A DNA stretch of 64,000 nt. Origin: Accumulibacter sp. GTDB taxonomy: Bacteria; Pseudomonadota; Gammaproteobacteria; Burkholderiales; Rhodocyclaceae. Every line of letters starts with the position of its first letter. Within the stretch, counting starts at the first letter, position 1. The notes under the pieces are model-generated. The model worked only from the letters and a program-made list of their open reading frames with translations. It did not search any database and was not told the DNA's origin. Shown piece by piece: positions 56,739-64,000 of this stretch. The translations under genes and the position numbers were made by a program. Location: NCBI RefSeq assembly GCF_029255125.1, contig NZ_JAPUVR010000101.1:1-64000 (forward strand). The letters run 5' to 3'.

Positions 56739-57800
56739 TCACACCGCCAGGTCGACCTGTTGCAGGCTTCCCGCAGCGCCGTCCTCACGCAGATAGAGTC
56801 CGGTCGCGCGGACCAGCCCCTGCAGCGCGTTCTCGCTGGTTTTCAGCGCGAACGGGCTGCTCGCGCCGTGCACGTTGAGCGCCCCGACCCCCGCCGCGGT
56901 CAGACTGAGCAATCGATCCTCGCCGCTCTCGCTGCGGCTCCACACACGCAGCCCTTCGTAGGCCGCGTCGGCACTGTCGATCCAGCCGTTGCCATCGCTG
57001 TCGAGTGCGGCTAGTTCGGCAAAGCCGTCGCCACTGCGAGCGCCGAACAGCTCAAGGCCGTTGTTGATCCGCCCGTCGCCGTTACGGTCGAGCGCCAGAA
57101 AGCCGCTGCCGCGCGTCGCCAGGTGGATGGCTTCATGGTCGCCATCGGCATCGAGGTCGAAGGAAAAGCGGCGGTCGGTGAGTTGTGCGCCGCTCCCAGC
57201 AAAGTTGAGCACCAGCGGGTCTTTCGTCTGCGCCGCCTCGCCGGCGCGCAGGCTGAAGCTCGACTCGGCATGGTAGCTGCGGCTCATCTGCAAGGAGAGC
57301 GAAAAGGCGATCTCGCGCCCGTCGCTCGTGCGCACGACGCCCGCGGCCTCGACCGCGAGTTGCTCAACCTCCGTGTAAGACTCCTGCCGCGTATAGGCCA
57401 AAGGCGCGCCAGCCGCGGCTGGCTGCGCGCGCAGCTCCGGTAGGTCGGCGGCGGCTTGCGTCGCGCCTACGTCGCTCGCCGCTGCGAAGTTCAGATCAGT
57501 GGCATCGAAGACCTTTACCTCGCGCCCGGTCAACCAGCCGAGCAAGGCGCGGATCAGGCGCAGCATCGGATCGTTGTCGACGGCATCGAGACTTTCCTCG
57601 ATCGCGCGTGCTTCACTCGCCTGCGCCGCCTGCCCGGCCGGCGACAGATCGACCGTGGTCAGCGTTGGCGGCGCTTCGGCGCGTGTTTCGCCAAACGCAC
57701 GCGCCGTCCCCGACCTGGCGGTCAGCGATTCATTGACGGCCCGCTGCTCCATCCTGAACGCATCCGCGTCCACCTGCAATGTCGTCCCGGTGATTCTCAT
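56739..57800 (-). CDS. Protein with Ca-binding Asp-rich (EF-hand/VCBS-like) repeats
   Basis: This 353-aa protein has no signal peptide, TM segment or Cys. The C-terminal half has three Asp-rich loops: LDADGDHE (216-223), DRNGDGRIN (238-246) and DSDGNGWID (267-275). The last two fit the calcium-binding loop of EF-hand/dockerin-type motifs (DxNGDGxI/DxDGNGxID). The N-terminal half is Ala-rich and unremarkable. The start at 57800 has GGAGA upstream. Such proteins are often exported by type I systems, but no RTX-type C-terminal signal is recognised. Function unknown. Confidence 0.72.
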   Translation of the reverse strand: MRITGTTLQVDADAFRMEQRAVNESLTARSGTARAFGETRAEAPPTLTTVDLSPAGQAAQASEARAIEESLDAVDNDPMLRLIRALLGWLTGREVKVFDATDLNFAAASDVGATQAAADLPELRAQPAAAGAPLAYTRQESYTEVEQLAVEAAGVVRTSDGREIAFSLSLQMSRSYHAESSFSLRAGEAAQTKDPLVLNFAGSGAQLTDRRFSFDLDADGDHEAIHLATRGSGFLALDRNGDGRINNGLELFGARSGDGFAELAALDSDGNGWIDSADAAYEGLRVWSRSESGEDRLLSLTAAGVGALNVHGASSPFALKTSENALQGLVRATGLYLREDGAAGSLQQVDLAV

Positions 57801-57943
57801 TGGCCATCTCCACGGTATTCGGCGAACGCTGCCGATAAGCCGTAGACGGCAGGCGTGGACCTCGACTTGAGGCTGCTCCGGAGATAGGCGTGCGCCGCGA
57901 TGGCGACGCCAGCCGGGCCGACTGCCGGCCCGGGCTTTACGCT

Positions 57944-59047
57944 TCAGGACGGCGCACCGAGAGCGCGCGCACGCAAAGCGCTCAGTTCGAGTTCGGCCTT
58001 TGTGGGCTCGGCTTGCGTCGGCCAACCGAGCAGATGGCGCGCGGCAATGTCGGTCAGCGCGTGCAGCCAGTCGTCGCGCTCGTTGAGGCAGGGAATATAG
58101 TGATAGTCCTTGCCGCCAGCGGCAAGGAAAAGCGCCTTGCCTTCACTGGCAATTTCCTCGAGCGTCTCCAGACAGTCGGCCGGAAAGCCGGGGCAAATCA
58201 CGTCCACCCGACGCACGCCCGACCGGGCCAGCGCTTCCAGCGTCGGCGCAGTATACGGCTGCAGCCACTCGGCACGGCCAAAACGCGACTGAAAGCAGAT
58301 GACATATTGTTCGGGCCGCAGTCCGAGCGCCTCGCCGAGCAAACGGCCGGTCTTCTGGCACTCGCAATAATAAGGATCGCCACGTTCCAACGCCTTGCGC
58401 GGCAGGCCGTGAAAGCTGATCAGCAAGCGCCCGGAATCGCCCGGTCTGCCGTTTGCCGCCCAATGGTCGCGCACCGAAGCCGCGAGCGCGGCCAGGTAGC
58501 CCGGATCGTCGGCAAAGCTGCGCACCATCCGGATTTCGGGCTGATTGCGCGTCTGCTGCAGCCACTTGCAAGCCGCGTCGAAAGCGGCGGCGGTGGTGCT
58601 TGCCGCGTATTGCGGATAGAGCGGCAAGAGGAGGATTCGCGTGCAGCCGTCCGCCTTCAGGCGCGAAAGGCTGGCGCCAATCGACGGTTCGCCGTAACGC
58701 ATTGCGTAATCGACGACGACCCGATGCCCGGCGCGACCGAGAAAACCGAGCAGCAGCTTGGCTTGACGGGCGACGTGCACCTGCAGCGGCGAGCCCTCTG
58801 CCGTCCACACCGAGGCATACTTCTCGGCTGAGCGACGCGGTCGAACATTGAGGATGATGCCGTGCAGGATCGGCCACCAGACGACCCGCGGCAGATCGAC
58901 GACGCGCGGATCGGAAAGGAACTCGCGCAGGTAGCGACGTACCGCGGCGGTCGTCGGCGCCGCCGGCGTCCCCAGATTGATCAGAAGAACCGCGGTGCGC
59001 GCTGGCAAACCATGGCTGTGCGGCGGCTCCGGCTGGGCGCTGAGCAT
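57944..59047 (-). CDS. hemH: Ferrochelatase HemH
   Basis: HemH inserts Fe2+ into protoporphyrin IX, the last step of protohaem synthesis. At 367 aa the length is normal. Diagnostic stretches are [33 protein letters not shown], the active-site His in [20 protein letters not shown] and [18 protein letters not shown] (in outline). The start overlaps the hrcA stop by one base. Confidence 0.97.
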   Translation of the reverse strand: MLSAQPEPPHSHGLPARTAVLLINLGTPAAPTTAAVRRYLREFLSDPRVVDLPRVVWWPILHGIILNVRPRRSAEKYASVWTAEGSPLQVHVARQAKLLLGFLGRAGHRVVVDYAMRYGEPSIGASLSRLKADGCTRILLLPLYPQYAASTTAAAFDAACKWLQQTRNQPEIRMVRSFADDPGYLAALAASVRDHWAANGRPGDSGRLLISFHGLPRKALERGDPYYCECQKTGRLLGEALGLRPEQYVICFQSRFGRAEWLQPYTAPTLEALARSGVRRVDVICPGFPADCLETLEEIASEGKALFLAAGGKDYHYIPCLNERDDWLHALTDIAARHLLGWPTQAEPTKAELELSALRARALGAPS

Positions 59048-60075
59048 CAGCGGGTCGCCTGATAGGTCAAGGCCGAGGAAAGCAGGCGGGCGGTGATATC
59101 GACGATCGGAATCACCCGTTCATAGGCCATGCGGGTCGGTCCGATCACGCCGACCGAACCGACTACCTGGCCGTCGACTTCGTAGGCGGCGGTCACCACG
59201 CTGCATTCGTCGAGCGGTGCCAGCCCGGACTCACCGCCGATGAAGATCTGAACGCCATCCGCGCGCTGCGAAAGATCGAGCAATTGCATCAACGACGTGC
59301 GCTGCTCGAAGAGATCGAAAAGCTCGCGCAGACGCTGCATGTTCGAGGAGAACTCCTCGACTTCGAGCAGGTTGCGCTCGCCCGAAATGACATAGCGGTC
59401 GTCCGCCCCGCGCATCACCTCGTCACCGGCAACCAGGGCCGCCGTCATCAGCGCCTGCAGGTCGCCGCGCAAGGCGAGCAGTTCCTCACTGACACGCTTG
59501 CTGATCTGTTCGAAGTCGCCGCCGACGAAGTGCTGATTCAGATAGTTGGTCGCCGTGACCAGCTCGGCTGGCGTATACGCGCGCCCGGGAAAGAGCAGCC
59601 GATTCTGCACATCGCCATCGGTCGTCACCAGGATGAGCAGAATCCGCCTTTCCGAGAGGCTGACGAATTCCATCTGGCGGATCTTCGGCTGCCGCCGGCG
59701 TGGGGCGAGCACCACGCCGGCAAAGTGGGTCAGCCCGGCAAGCAGGTGCGAGGCGTTGTTGATCAGTTGGCGCGGCTGCGACGGGTGTAGTTGCTCTTCG
59801 ATGACATCGATCTTCTCACGGTCGAGCGGTCGCACCGTGAGCAGGCTGTCGACGAAAAAACGATAACCGCGCGAGGTCGGTACGCGCCCGGCAGAGGTGT
59901 GCGGACTGGCGATCAGCCCGATATCTTCGAGGTCGGCCATCACGTTGCGCACGGTGGCCGCCGACAGGTCGAGCCCGGAGTAGCGCGACAAGGCGCGCGA
60001 GCCGACCGGCTGCCCCTCCGCGATGTAGCGTTCGATCAGCGTCTTGAGAAGGGTTCGGGCACGTTCGTCGAGCAT
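59047..60075 (-). CDS. hrcA: Heat-inducible transcription repressor HrcA
   Basis: HrcA represses CIRCE-controlled heat-shock genes, usually groESL. This 342-aa protein starts with a winged helix ([54 protein letters not shown] in outline), followed by the GAF-like inserted dimerisation domain with [19 protein letters not shown] and [17 protein letters not shown]. No CIRCE element is seen in this window, so its targets are elsewhere. A -10 box ends eight bases before the ATG, suggesting a leaderless mRNA. Confidence 0.97.
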   Translation of the reverse strand: MLDERARTLLKTLIERYIAEGQPVGSRALSRYSGLDLSAATVRNVMADLEDIGLIASPHTSAGRVPTSRGYRFFVDSLLTVRPLDREKIDVIEEQLHPSQPRQLINNASHLLAGLTHFAGVVLAPRRRQPKIRQMEFVSLSERRILLILVTTDGDVQNRLLFPGRAYTPAELVTATNYLNQHFVGGDFEQISKRVSEELLALRGDLQALMTAALVAGDEVMRGADDRYVISGERNLLEVEEFSSNMQRLRELFDLFEQRTSLMQLLDLSQRADGVQIFIGGESGLAPLDECSVVTAAYEVDGQVVGSVGVIGPTRMAYERVIPIVDITARLLSSALTYQATR

Positions 60076-60082
60076 GCCGGCG

Positions 60083-60088
60083 ATTCTA
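60083..60088 (-). promoter_or_regulatory. -10 box of hrcA, predicted leaderless start
   Basis: TAGAAT on the minus strand predicts transcription from 60076, one base before the hrcA ATG (60075). No ribosome-binding site is present. Confidence 0.4.
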
Positions 60089-60134
60089 CAAAAAATTGCC
60101 CGTCCTCGGGGAACGGCGGAAAGATGCTGAATTG

Positions 60135-60143
60135 TGGTTTAAT
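60135..60143 (+). promoter_or_regulatory. Extended -10 promoter of nadK
   Basis: TGG-TTTAAT predicts a start near 60150, three bases before the nadK ATG (60153). The sequence between is C-rich and has no ribosome-binding site. Confidence 0.4.
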
Positions 60144-60152
60144 TGTCCCCCC

Positions 60153-61079
60153 ATGAACAACGCCTTCCCAAGGGCAGCGCCGGACAGCACGCCACTGCCG
60201 CGAACCATTGCATTGGTCGGCAAGTACAACAGTCAGGAAGCTGCTGCGTCGATTCGCCTGCTCGCCGGCTATCTGCACGAGCGTGGCATGACCGTGCTGA
60301 TCGAGGAGGAGACCGCGCTCAATCTCGGTTCGCAGATCGAGCTGCGGACCTGGGCGAGCGGCAACTTCGCCTGGCTGGGTGCGCATTCCGACATGGCGAT
60401 CGTCGTCGGCGGAGATGGCACGATGCTCAACGCGGCGCGCCAGTTCGCGCGCTACCGCGTGCCCTTGATCGGCGTCAACCAGGGGCGCCTTGGCTTCCTG
60501 ACCGACATCGCGCGACGTGACCTGCTGGCCTGCCTGGACGAACTGCTCGACGGCCGCTTCGTCGCCGAAACGCGCATGTTGCTCGACGCCGAGGTCTTGC
60601 GCGACGGACGACCGATCGCCAGCAACATGGCACTCAACGACATCGTCGTCGACAAAGGCGCCACCGGGCGGATGATCGAATTTGAACTGCTGATCAACGG
60701 CGAGTTCATCTACCGCCTGCGCGCCGATGGCCTGATCGTCGCCACCTCGACCGGGTCGACCGCCTACGCCCTGTCGGCGAACGGACCGATCCTGCATCCG
60801 CAGGTGTCAGCCATCGCGCTCGTACCGCTCTGCCCGCACGCCTTGTCGAACCGGCCGATCCTGGTCGGCGACACGTGCGAGATCGAGATTCACGTCGTCC
60901 ATGCAACCGATTCGCGCGCCCATTTCGACGGTCAGGTCACCGTCGACCTGAAAAGCGGCGACTACGTGGCAATCCGCCGATCAGCCTACTCGATCTGCCT
61001 CCTGCACCCACCCGGCTACAGCTATTTCGCCATGCTCCGTCAGAAACTGCACTGGAGCGAGCGGCCGAAAGAGCACTAG
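60153..61079 (+). CDS. nadK: NAD kinase NadK
   Basis: NadK phosphorylates NAD to NADP. This 308-aa protein has GGDGT (86-90) with the catalytic Asp, [13 protein letters not shown], the NDIVVDKG segment and [15 protein letters not shown]. The Met at 60153 is used; an upstream in-frame frame extension would pass through the promoter. It is divergent from hrcA and followed by recN after 23 bp. Confidence 0.97.
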   Translation: MNNAFPRAAPDSTPLPRTIALVGKYNSQEAAASIRLLAGYLHERGMTVLIEEETALNLGSQIELRTWASGNFAWLGAHSDMAIVVGGDGTMLNAARQFARYRVPLIGVNQGRLGFLTDIARRDLLACLDELLDGRFVAETRMLLDAEVLRDGRPIASNMALNDIVVDKGATGRMIEFELLINGEFIYRLRADGLIVATSTGSTAYALSANGPILHPQVSAIALVPLCPHALSNRPILVGDTCEIEIHVVHATDSRAHFDGQVTVDLKSGDYVAIRRSAYSICLLHPPGYSYFAMLRQKLHWSERPKEH

Positions 61080-61102
61080 TCCGCCTGCGCGAAGACTGCC
61101 CG

Positions 61103-62758
61103 ATGCTCTGCCGCCTGACCATCCGCGATTTCGTTCTCGTCGAGCAGCTCGAACTCGACTTTGCCGGCGGGTTCGGCACGCTGACGGGCGAAACCGGCGC
61201 CGGCAAGTCGATTCTCGTCGACGCGCTGGCCTTCGCCTTGGGCGAGCGCGCCGATTCCGGTCTGATCCGGGCAGGCGCCGCACGCAGCGAGGTGAGCGCC
61301 GAGTTTGCCCTCGATGATGCGCCGGCAACCGCCGAATGGCTGGCGGCGAATGACCTTGGCGCAGCGGGAAGCCTGCTCTTGCGGCGCGTCGTCGACAGCA
61401 ACGGACGCTCACGCGCCTACCTGAACGGCAGCCCGGTCACCGTCCAGCAGTTGCGCGAGGCCGCCGAGACGCTGGTCGACATTCACGGACAGCACGCCCA
61501 TCAGTCGCTGCTGCGCGGCGAGGCACAACGCGCGCTGCTCGACGGGCATGCCCGGCTCGACCCGCTGGTCGCCGAGGTCAGCCAGGCGTGGCGCGCCTGG
61601 CGCGCGGCGAAAGCCGCCCTCGACGCGGCGCAAGACAGCGCCGAGGCCTTGATCGCCGAACGCGAACAATTGGGCTGGCAGATTCGGGAACTTGAAACAC
61701 TCGGCTTCTCGCCCGACGAGTGGCTCTTGCTGAACGACGAGCACAAGCGTCTGGCGCACGCGGCGAGCCTGATCGAAGGCGCGCAGGCGTCGCTGCAGGT
61801 ACTCGCCGAGAGCGACGCAGCGTGCGAGGCGCAGGTCGCCGGCGCGGCCAGCCGGATCAGCGAACTGGCCGATTACGACCCGGCGCTGTCCGACGTCGCC
61901 GTCTTGCTGCAGTCGGCGCAAACCAATCTGCGCGAAGCGATCTCGCTGCTTCGGCGCTACGCTGACCGGGTCGAGCTCGACCCGCAGCGCTTGAGCGACA
62001 TCGAACGCCGGATCGAAGCCGTGCTCACTTGTGCAAGAAAATTCCGTTGCTCACCCGAAGACCTGCCCGGCCTGCTCGGTCGCTGGCAGGAGCGCTTTGC
62101 GGCATTGGGTGAGGCAGTCGATGTCGCCGGCCTGGCCGAGCGGCTGGCCGCAACGCGGACCACCTACGAGGATCTGGCGCAACGTTTGTCGGCCGGACGC
62201 AGCCGCGCGGCCGAGACGCTGGCCGGCGAAGTCAGCCAGGTCATGCAGCAACTGGCGCTCGCCGGCGGTCGCTTCCAGGTCGCCCTCCTGCCGGTCGACG
62301 GTGGCAGCGCCAGCGGCTTCGAGCAGATCGAGTTTCGCGTCGGCGGCCTGGCCGGCAGCGAAGCGCGTCCGTTGGCCAAGGTCGTCTCCGGCGGCGAGCT
62401 TTCGCGCATCAGCCTGGCAATTCAGGTCGTCACCAGTCAGGCGGCGAGCGTTCCGACGCTGATCTTCGATGAAGTCGATGTCGGCATCGGCGGTGGCGTG
62501 GCCGAGGTCGTCGGACGACTGCTGCGCGAGCTCGGCGCGCAACGCCAGGTGCTCTGCGTGACCCATCTGCCGCAAGTTGCCGCGCGCGCCAACTGGCAGT
62601 GGCAGGTCAGCAAGCGGGCCGACGGCGCGCAGGCGCGTAGCCAGGTGACGCTGCTCGAGGGATCGGCCCGCATCGAAGAGATTGCGCGTATGCTCGGCGG
62701 CGTTGAAATCACCGCGATCACACGCCAGCACGCGCGCGAAATGCTCGGCCTGGGCTAG
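61103..62758 (+). CDS. recN: DNA repair protein RecN
   Basis: RecN is an SMC-like ATPase for double-strand-break repair. At 551 aa it matches E. coli RecN (553). Walker A GETGAGKS is at 29-36. Coiled-coil arms span about residues 150-360. The signature is VVSGGELSRISLA, with Walker B TLIFDEVDVGIGG and a C-terminal VTHLPQVAARA switch. No SOS box is seen in the short nadK-recN gap. Confidence 0.97.
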   Translation: MLCRLTIRDFVLVEQLELDFAGGFGTLTGETGAGKSILVDALAFALGERADSGLIRAGAARSEVSAEFALDDAPATAEWLAANDLGAAGSLLLRRVVDSNGRSRAYLNGSPVTVQQLREAAETLVDIHGQHAHQSLLRGEAQRALLDGHARLDPLVAEVSQAWRAWRAAKAALDAAQDSAEALIAEREQLGWQIRELETLGFSPDEWLLLNDEHKRLAHAASLIEGAQASLQVLAESDAACEAQVAGAASRISELADYDPALSDVAVLLQSAQTNLREAISLLRRYADRVELDPQRLSDIERRIEAVLTCARKFRCSPEDLPGLLGRWQERFAALGEAVDVAGLAERLAATRTTYEDLAQRLSAGRSRAAETLAGEVSQVMQQLALAGGRFQVALLPVDGGSASGFEQIEFRVGGLAGSEARPLAKVVSGGELSRISLAIQVVTSQAASVPTLIFDEVDVGIGGGVAEVVGRLLRELGAQRQVLCVTHLPQVAARANWQWQVSKRADGAQARSQVTLLEGSARIEEIARMLGGVEITAITRQHAREMLGLG

Positions 62759-62855
62759 GTCACGCGGCGACGCTGTTCGCGCTGGATGCGGCGATACGGC
62801 TGCGGGGTAAGACGGTGGCGGCTTGGCGCTGGCCGCCGCTGGGCGACGGTTGCAA

Positions 62856-63164
62856 TCAGCCTGCAGACTTCTTCAGCCGGTTGCGCGCAGCCTTCCTGAG
62901 CGCCTTGAATTGATCAGGGTCTTCCGCCTTGAGATACTCGACAACCTCGAAATCCTCACGCTTCAGACGCTGGATGTCAATCTGCTCGACGTGCACCAGA
63001 CGCAGCAATTCACGAACCGGCTTTGGCATGTTGCGCCCGCTTTCGTAGCGCGAACCACCACTCTGGGTAACCCCCAGTTTCGACCAGAACTGTTGCTGAT
63101 TCATCCCAAGCCTACGGCGGATCTCGCGCGGGTCGACCCGCTCAGCGACTTTGACGGTGCTCAT
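62856..63164 (-). CDS. Small XRE-type helix-turn-helix regulator
   Basis: This 102-aa protein has an N-terminal Cro/C1-type helix-turn-helix (about 11-65) with IRRRLGMNQQQFWSKLGVTQSGGSRYESGRNMPKPV in outline. The tail is charged (KALRKAARNRLKK). No toxin gene is adjacent, so it need not be an antitoxin. It lies between recN and lysC, pointing away from lysC. Target unknown. Confidence 0.88.
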   Translation of the reverse strand: MSTVKVAERVDPREIRRRLGMNQQQFWSKLGVTQSGGSRYESGRNMPKPVRELLRLVHVEQIDIQRLKREDFEVVEYLKAEDPDQFKALRKAARNRLKKSAG

Positions 63165-63403
63165 GGCTGTCCTTTCTTGCAGTTACCGCACGCAAATCGG
63201 CAGAAAACCCGCTCCTGCGCCTCCTACGCGCTATGTCCTTGGTAATACAACAGACACTATAAGGCATCGCAGGGGAATTGCAAGCAGCATCTGATTAGAC
63301 CATCGGCCTAAACACCGCAGCATACGCAACCCCGGCAGCTTCCGCCCACAAGCCGCTCAAACACGCTACAATGCTGATTCTTTGGTCTTTCATTTGGATC
63401 TGC

Positions 63404-64000
63404 AATGGCACTGATTGTTCAGAAGTTCGGCGGCACATCGGTGGGCTCGACGGAGCGCATCAGGAATGTTGCCCGGCGCGTGGCCCGCTGGCACGCACGC
63501 GGCCATCAGGTTGTCGTTGTTCCCTCGGCAATGGCCGGGGAAACCAATCGACTGCTTGCTCTGGCCAAGGAAATGTCACCCTCGCCTGACCCGCGAGAAC
63601 TGGATGTGATCGCATCAACCGGCGAACAGGTCACCATCGCCCTGCTCGCCATCGCGCTGCACGCCGAAGGAATCCAGGCGCGCAGCTTCACCGGCCCGCA
63701 GGTTGGCGTGCTGACCGACAGCACCTTCACCAAGGCCAGAATTCTGAAGATCAACCAGGACAAGATTCGCAAGTCGCTGAACGACGGCAGCGTCGTCGTC
63801 GTCGCCGGTTTCCAGGGGGCGGATGAGGAAGGCAACATCACCACCTTGGGCCGCGGCGGTTCCGATACCTCGGCAGTAGCGCTGGCCGCTGCCTTGAAAG
63901 CCGACGAATGCCAGATCTACACCGACGTAGACGGCGTCTACACCACCGACCCGCGCGTCGTTCCCGAAGCCCGCAAGCTCGACACGATCACCTTCGAGGA
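63404..64000 (+). CDS. lysC: Aspartate kinase LysC (5' part, runs off the window)
   Basis: LysC phosphorylates aspartate, the first step toward lysine, threonine and methionine. The N-terminus [22 protein letters not shown] with the KFGGTSV motif, then [39 protein letters not shown] and [13 protein letters not shown] are diagnostic of the amino-acid kinase domain. The first 199 codons are present. The regulatory ACT domains would lie beyond the window. A weak TACAAT -10 (63367-63372) lies 31 bp upstream. Confidence 0.97.

Noticed and set aside
62856-63164. Toxin-antitoxin system around the small XRE gene
   Set aside because: The flanking genes are recN and lysC; no small partner gene of toxin size is adjacent on the same strand.

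Overview
The window is high-GC, densely packed bacterial chromosome with about 54 protein genes and no rRNA, tRNA, CRISPR array, insertion sequence or phage gene that I can see. Gene content and order (mla operon with ibaG and murA, kdsD-kdsC-lptC-lptA, hrcA/nadK/recN, grpE-dnaK-dnaJ, DUF3579, tandem phasins of a polyhydroxyalkanoate storer, an MSHA-type pilus locus) point to a betaproteobacterium, most likely of the Rhodocyclales/Accumulibacter kind. The taxon is an inference from gene content, not from a marker sequence.

Layout. 1-5.2 kb: a CorA-like membrane protein (-) diverges from mutL-miaA (+), followed by a DUF3579 gene. 5.3-12.3 kb: one long minus-strand operon, mlaF-E-D-A-C-B, yadG-yadH, ibaG, murA, which covers outer-membrane lipid asymmetry, an ABC exporter and the first step of peptidoglycan synthesis. 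12.4-29.9 kb: a type IV pilus locus of the MSHA type, containing a sigma54-dependent response regulator, mshM, mshL, mshN, mshE, mshG, inner-membrane assembly proteins, mshK, two minor pilin-like genes, a class III adenylate cyclase, a membrane histidine kinase on the opposite strand, and the major pilin. 30-32.8 kb: kdsD-kdsC-lptC-lptA (Kdo synthesis and LPS transport). 33-34.2 kb: two phasins behind a consensus sigma70 promoter. 34.3-39 kb: hrpA and a CinA-like gene (-). 39.5-42.4 kb: a YiaA/B membrane protein, then ahpC and ahpF behind a likely OxyR operator. 42.4-48.5 kb: minus-strand housekeeping genes (nadC, recQ, lpxH, two cyclophilins, a TPR protein). 48.6-50 kb: cysS. 50-55.2 kb: an orphan amino-acid-type binding protein and dnaJ, dnaK, grpE (-). 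55.3-62.8 kb: a Ser/Thr kinase fused to a cyclic-nucleotide-binding domain, a Ca-binding-repeat protein, hemH-hrcA (-) and nadK, recN (+). The end holds a small XRE regulator and the 5' part of lysC.

The most interesting part is the pilus locus and its signalling. The major pilin has a -24/-12 (sigma54) promoter with a perfect palindrome upstream. The matching NtrC-type activator, with an intact GAFTGA loop, heads the locus, and a membrane histidine kinase is divergent from the pilin. The locus also encodes an adenylate cyclase, a CRP-like half-symmetric site lies between kinase and pilin, and the assembly ATPase carries MshEN c-di-GMP-binding motifs. About 26 kb away a eukaryote-type kinase has its own cNMP-binding domain. 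Together these suggest a pilus controlled by a two-component system, cAMP and c-di-GMP.

Regulatory DNA is readable in several places: two near-perfect sigma32 promoters (grpE and dnaK), a 31-bp palindrome abutting the phasin promoter, an OxyR-like four-tetrad site before ahpC, strong hairpins between dnaK and dnaJ and between ahpC and ahpF, and several genes whose -10 box lies so close to the ATG that leaderless mRNA is predicted.
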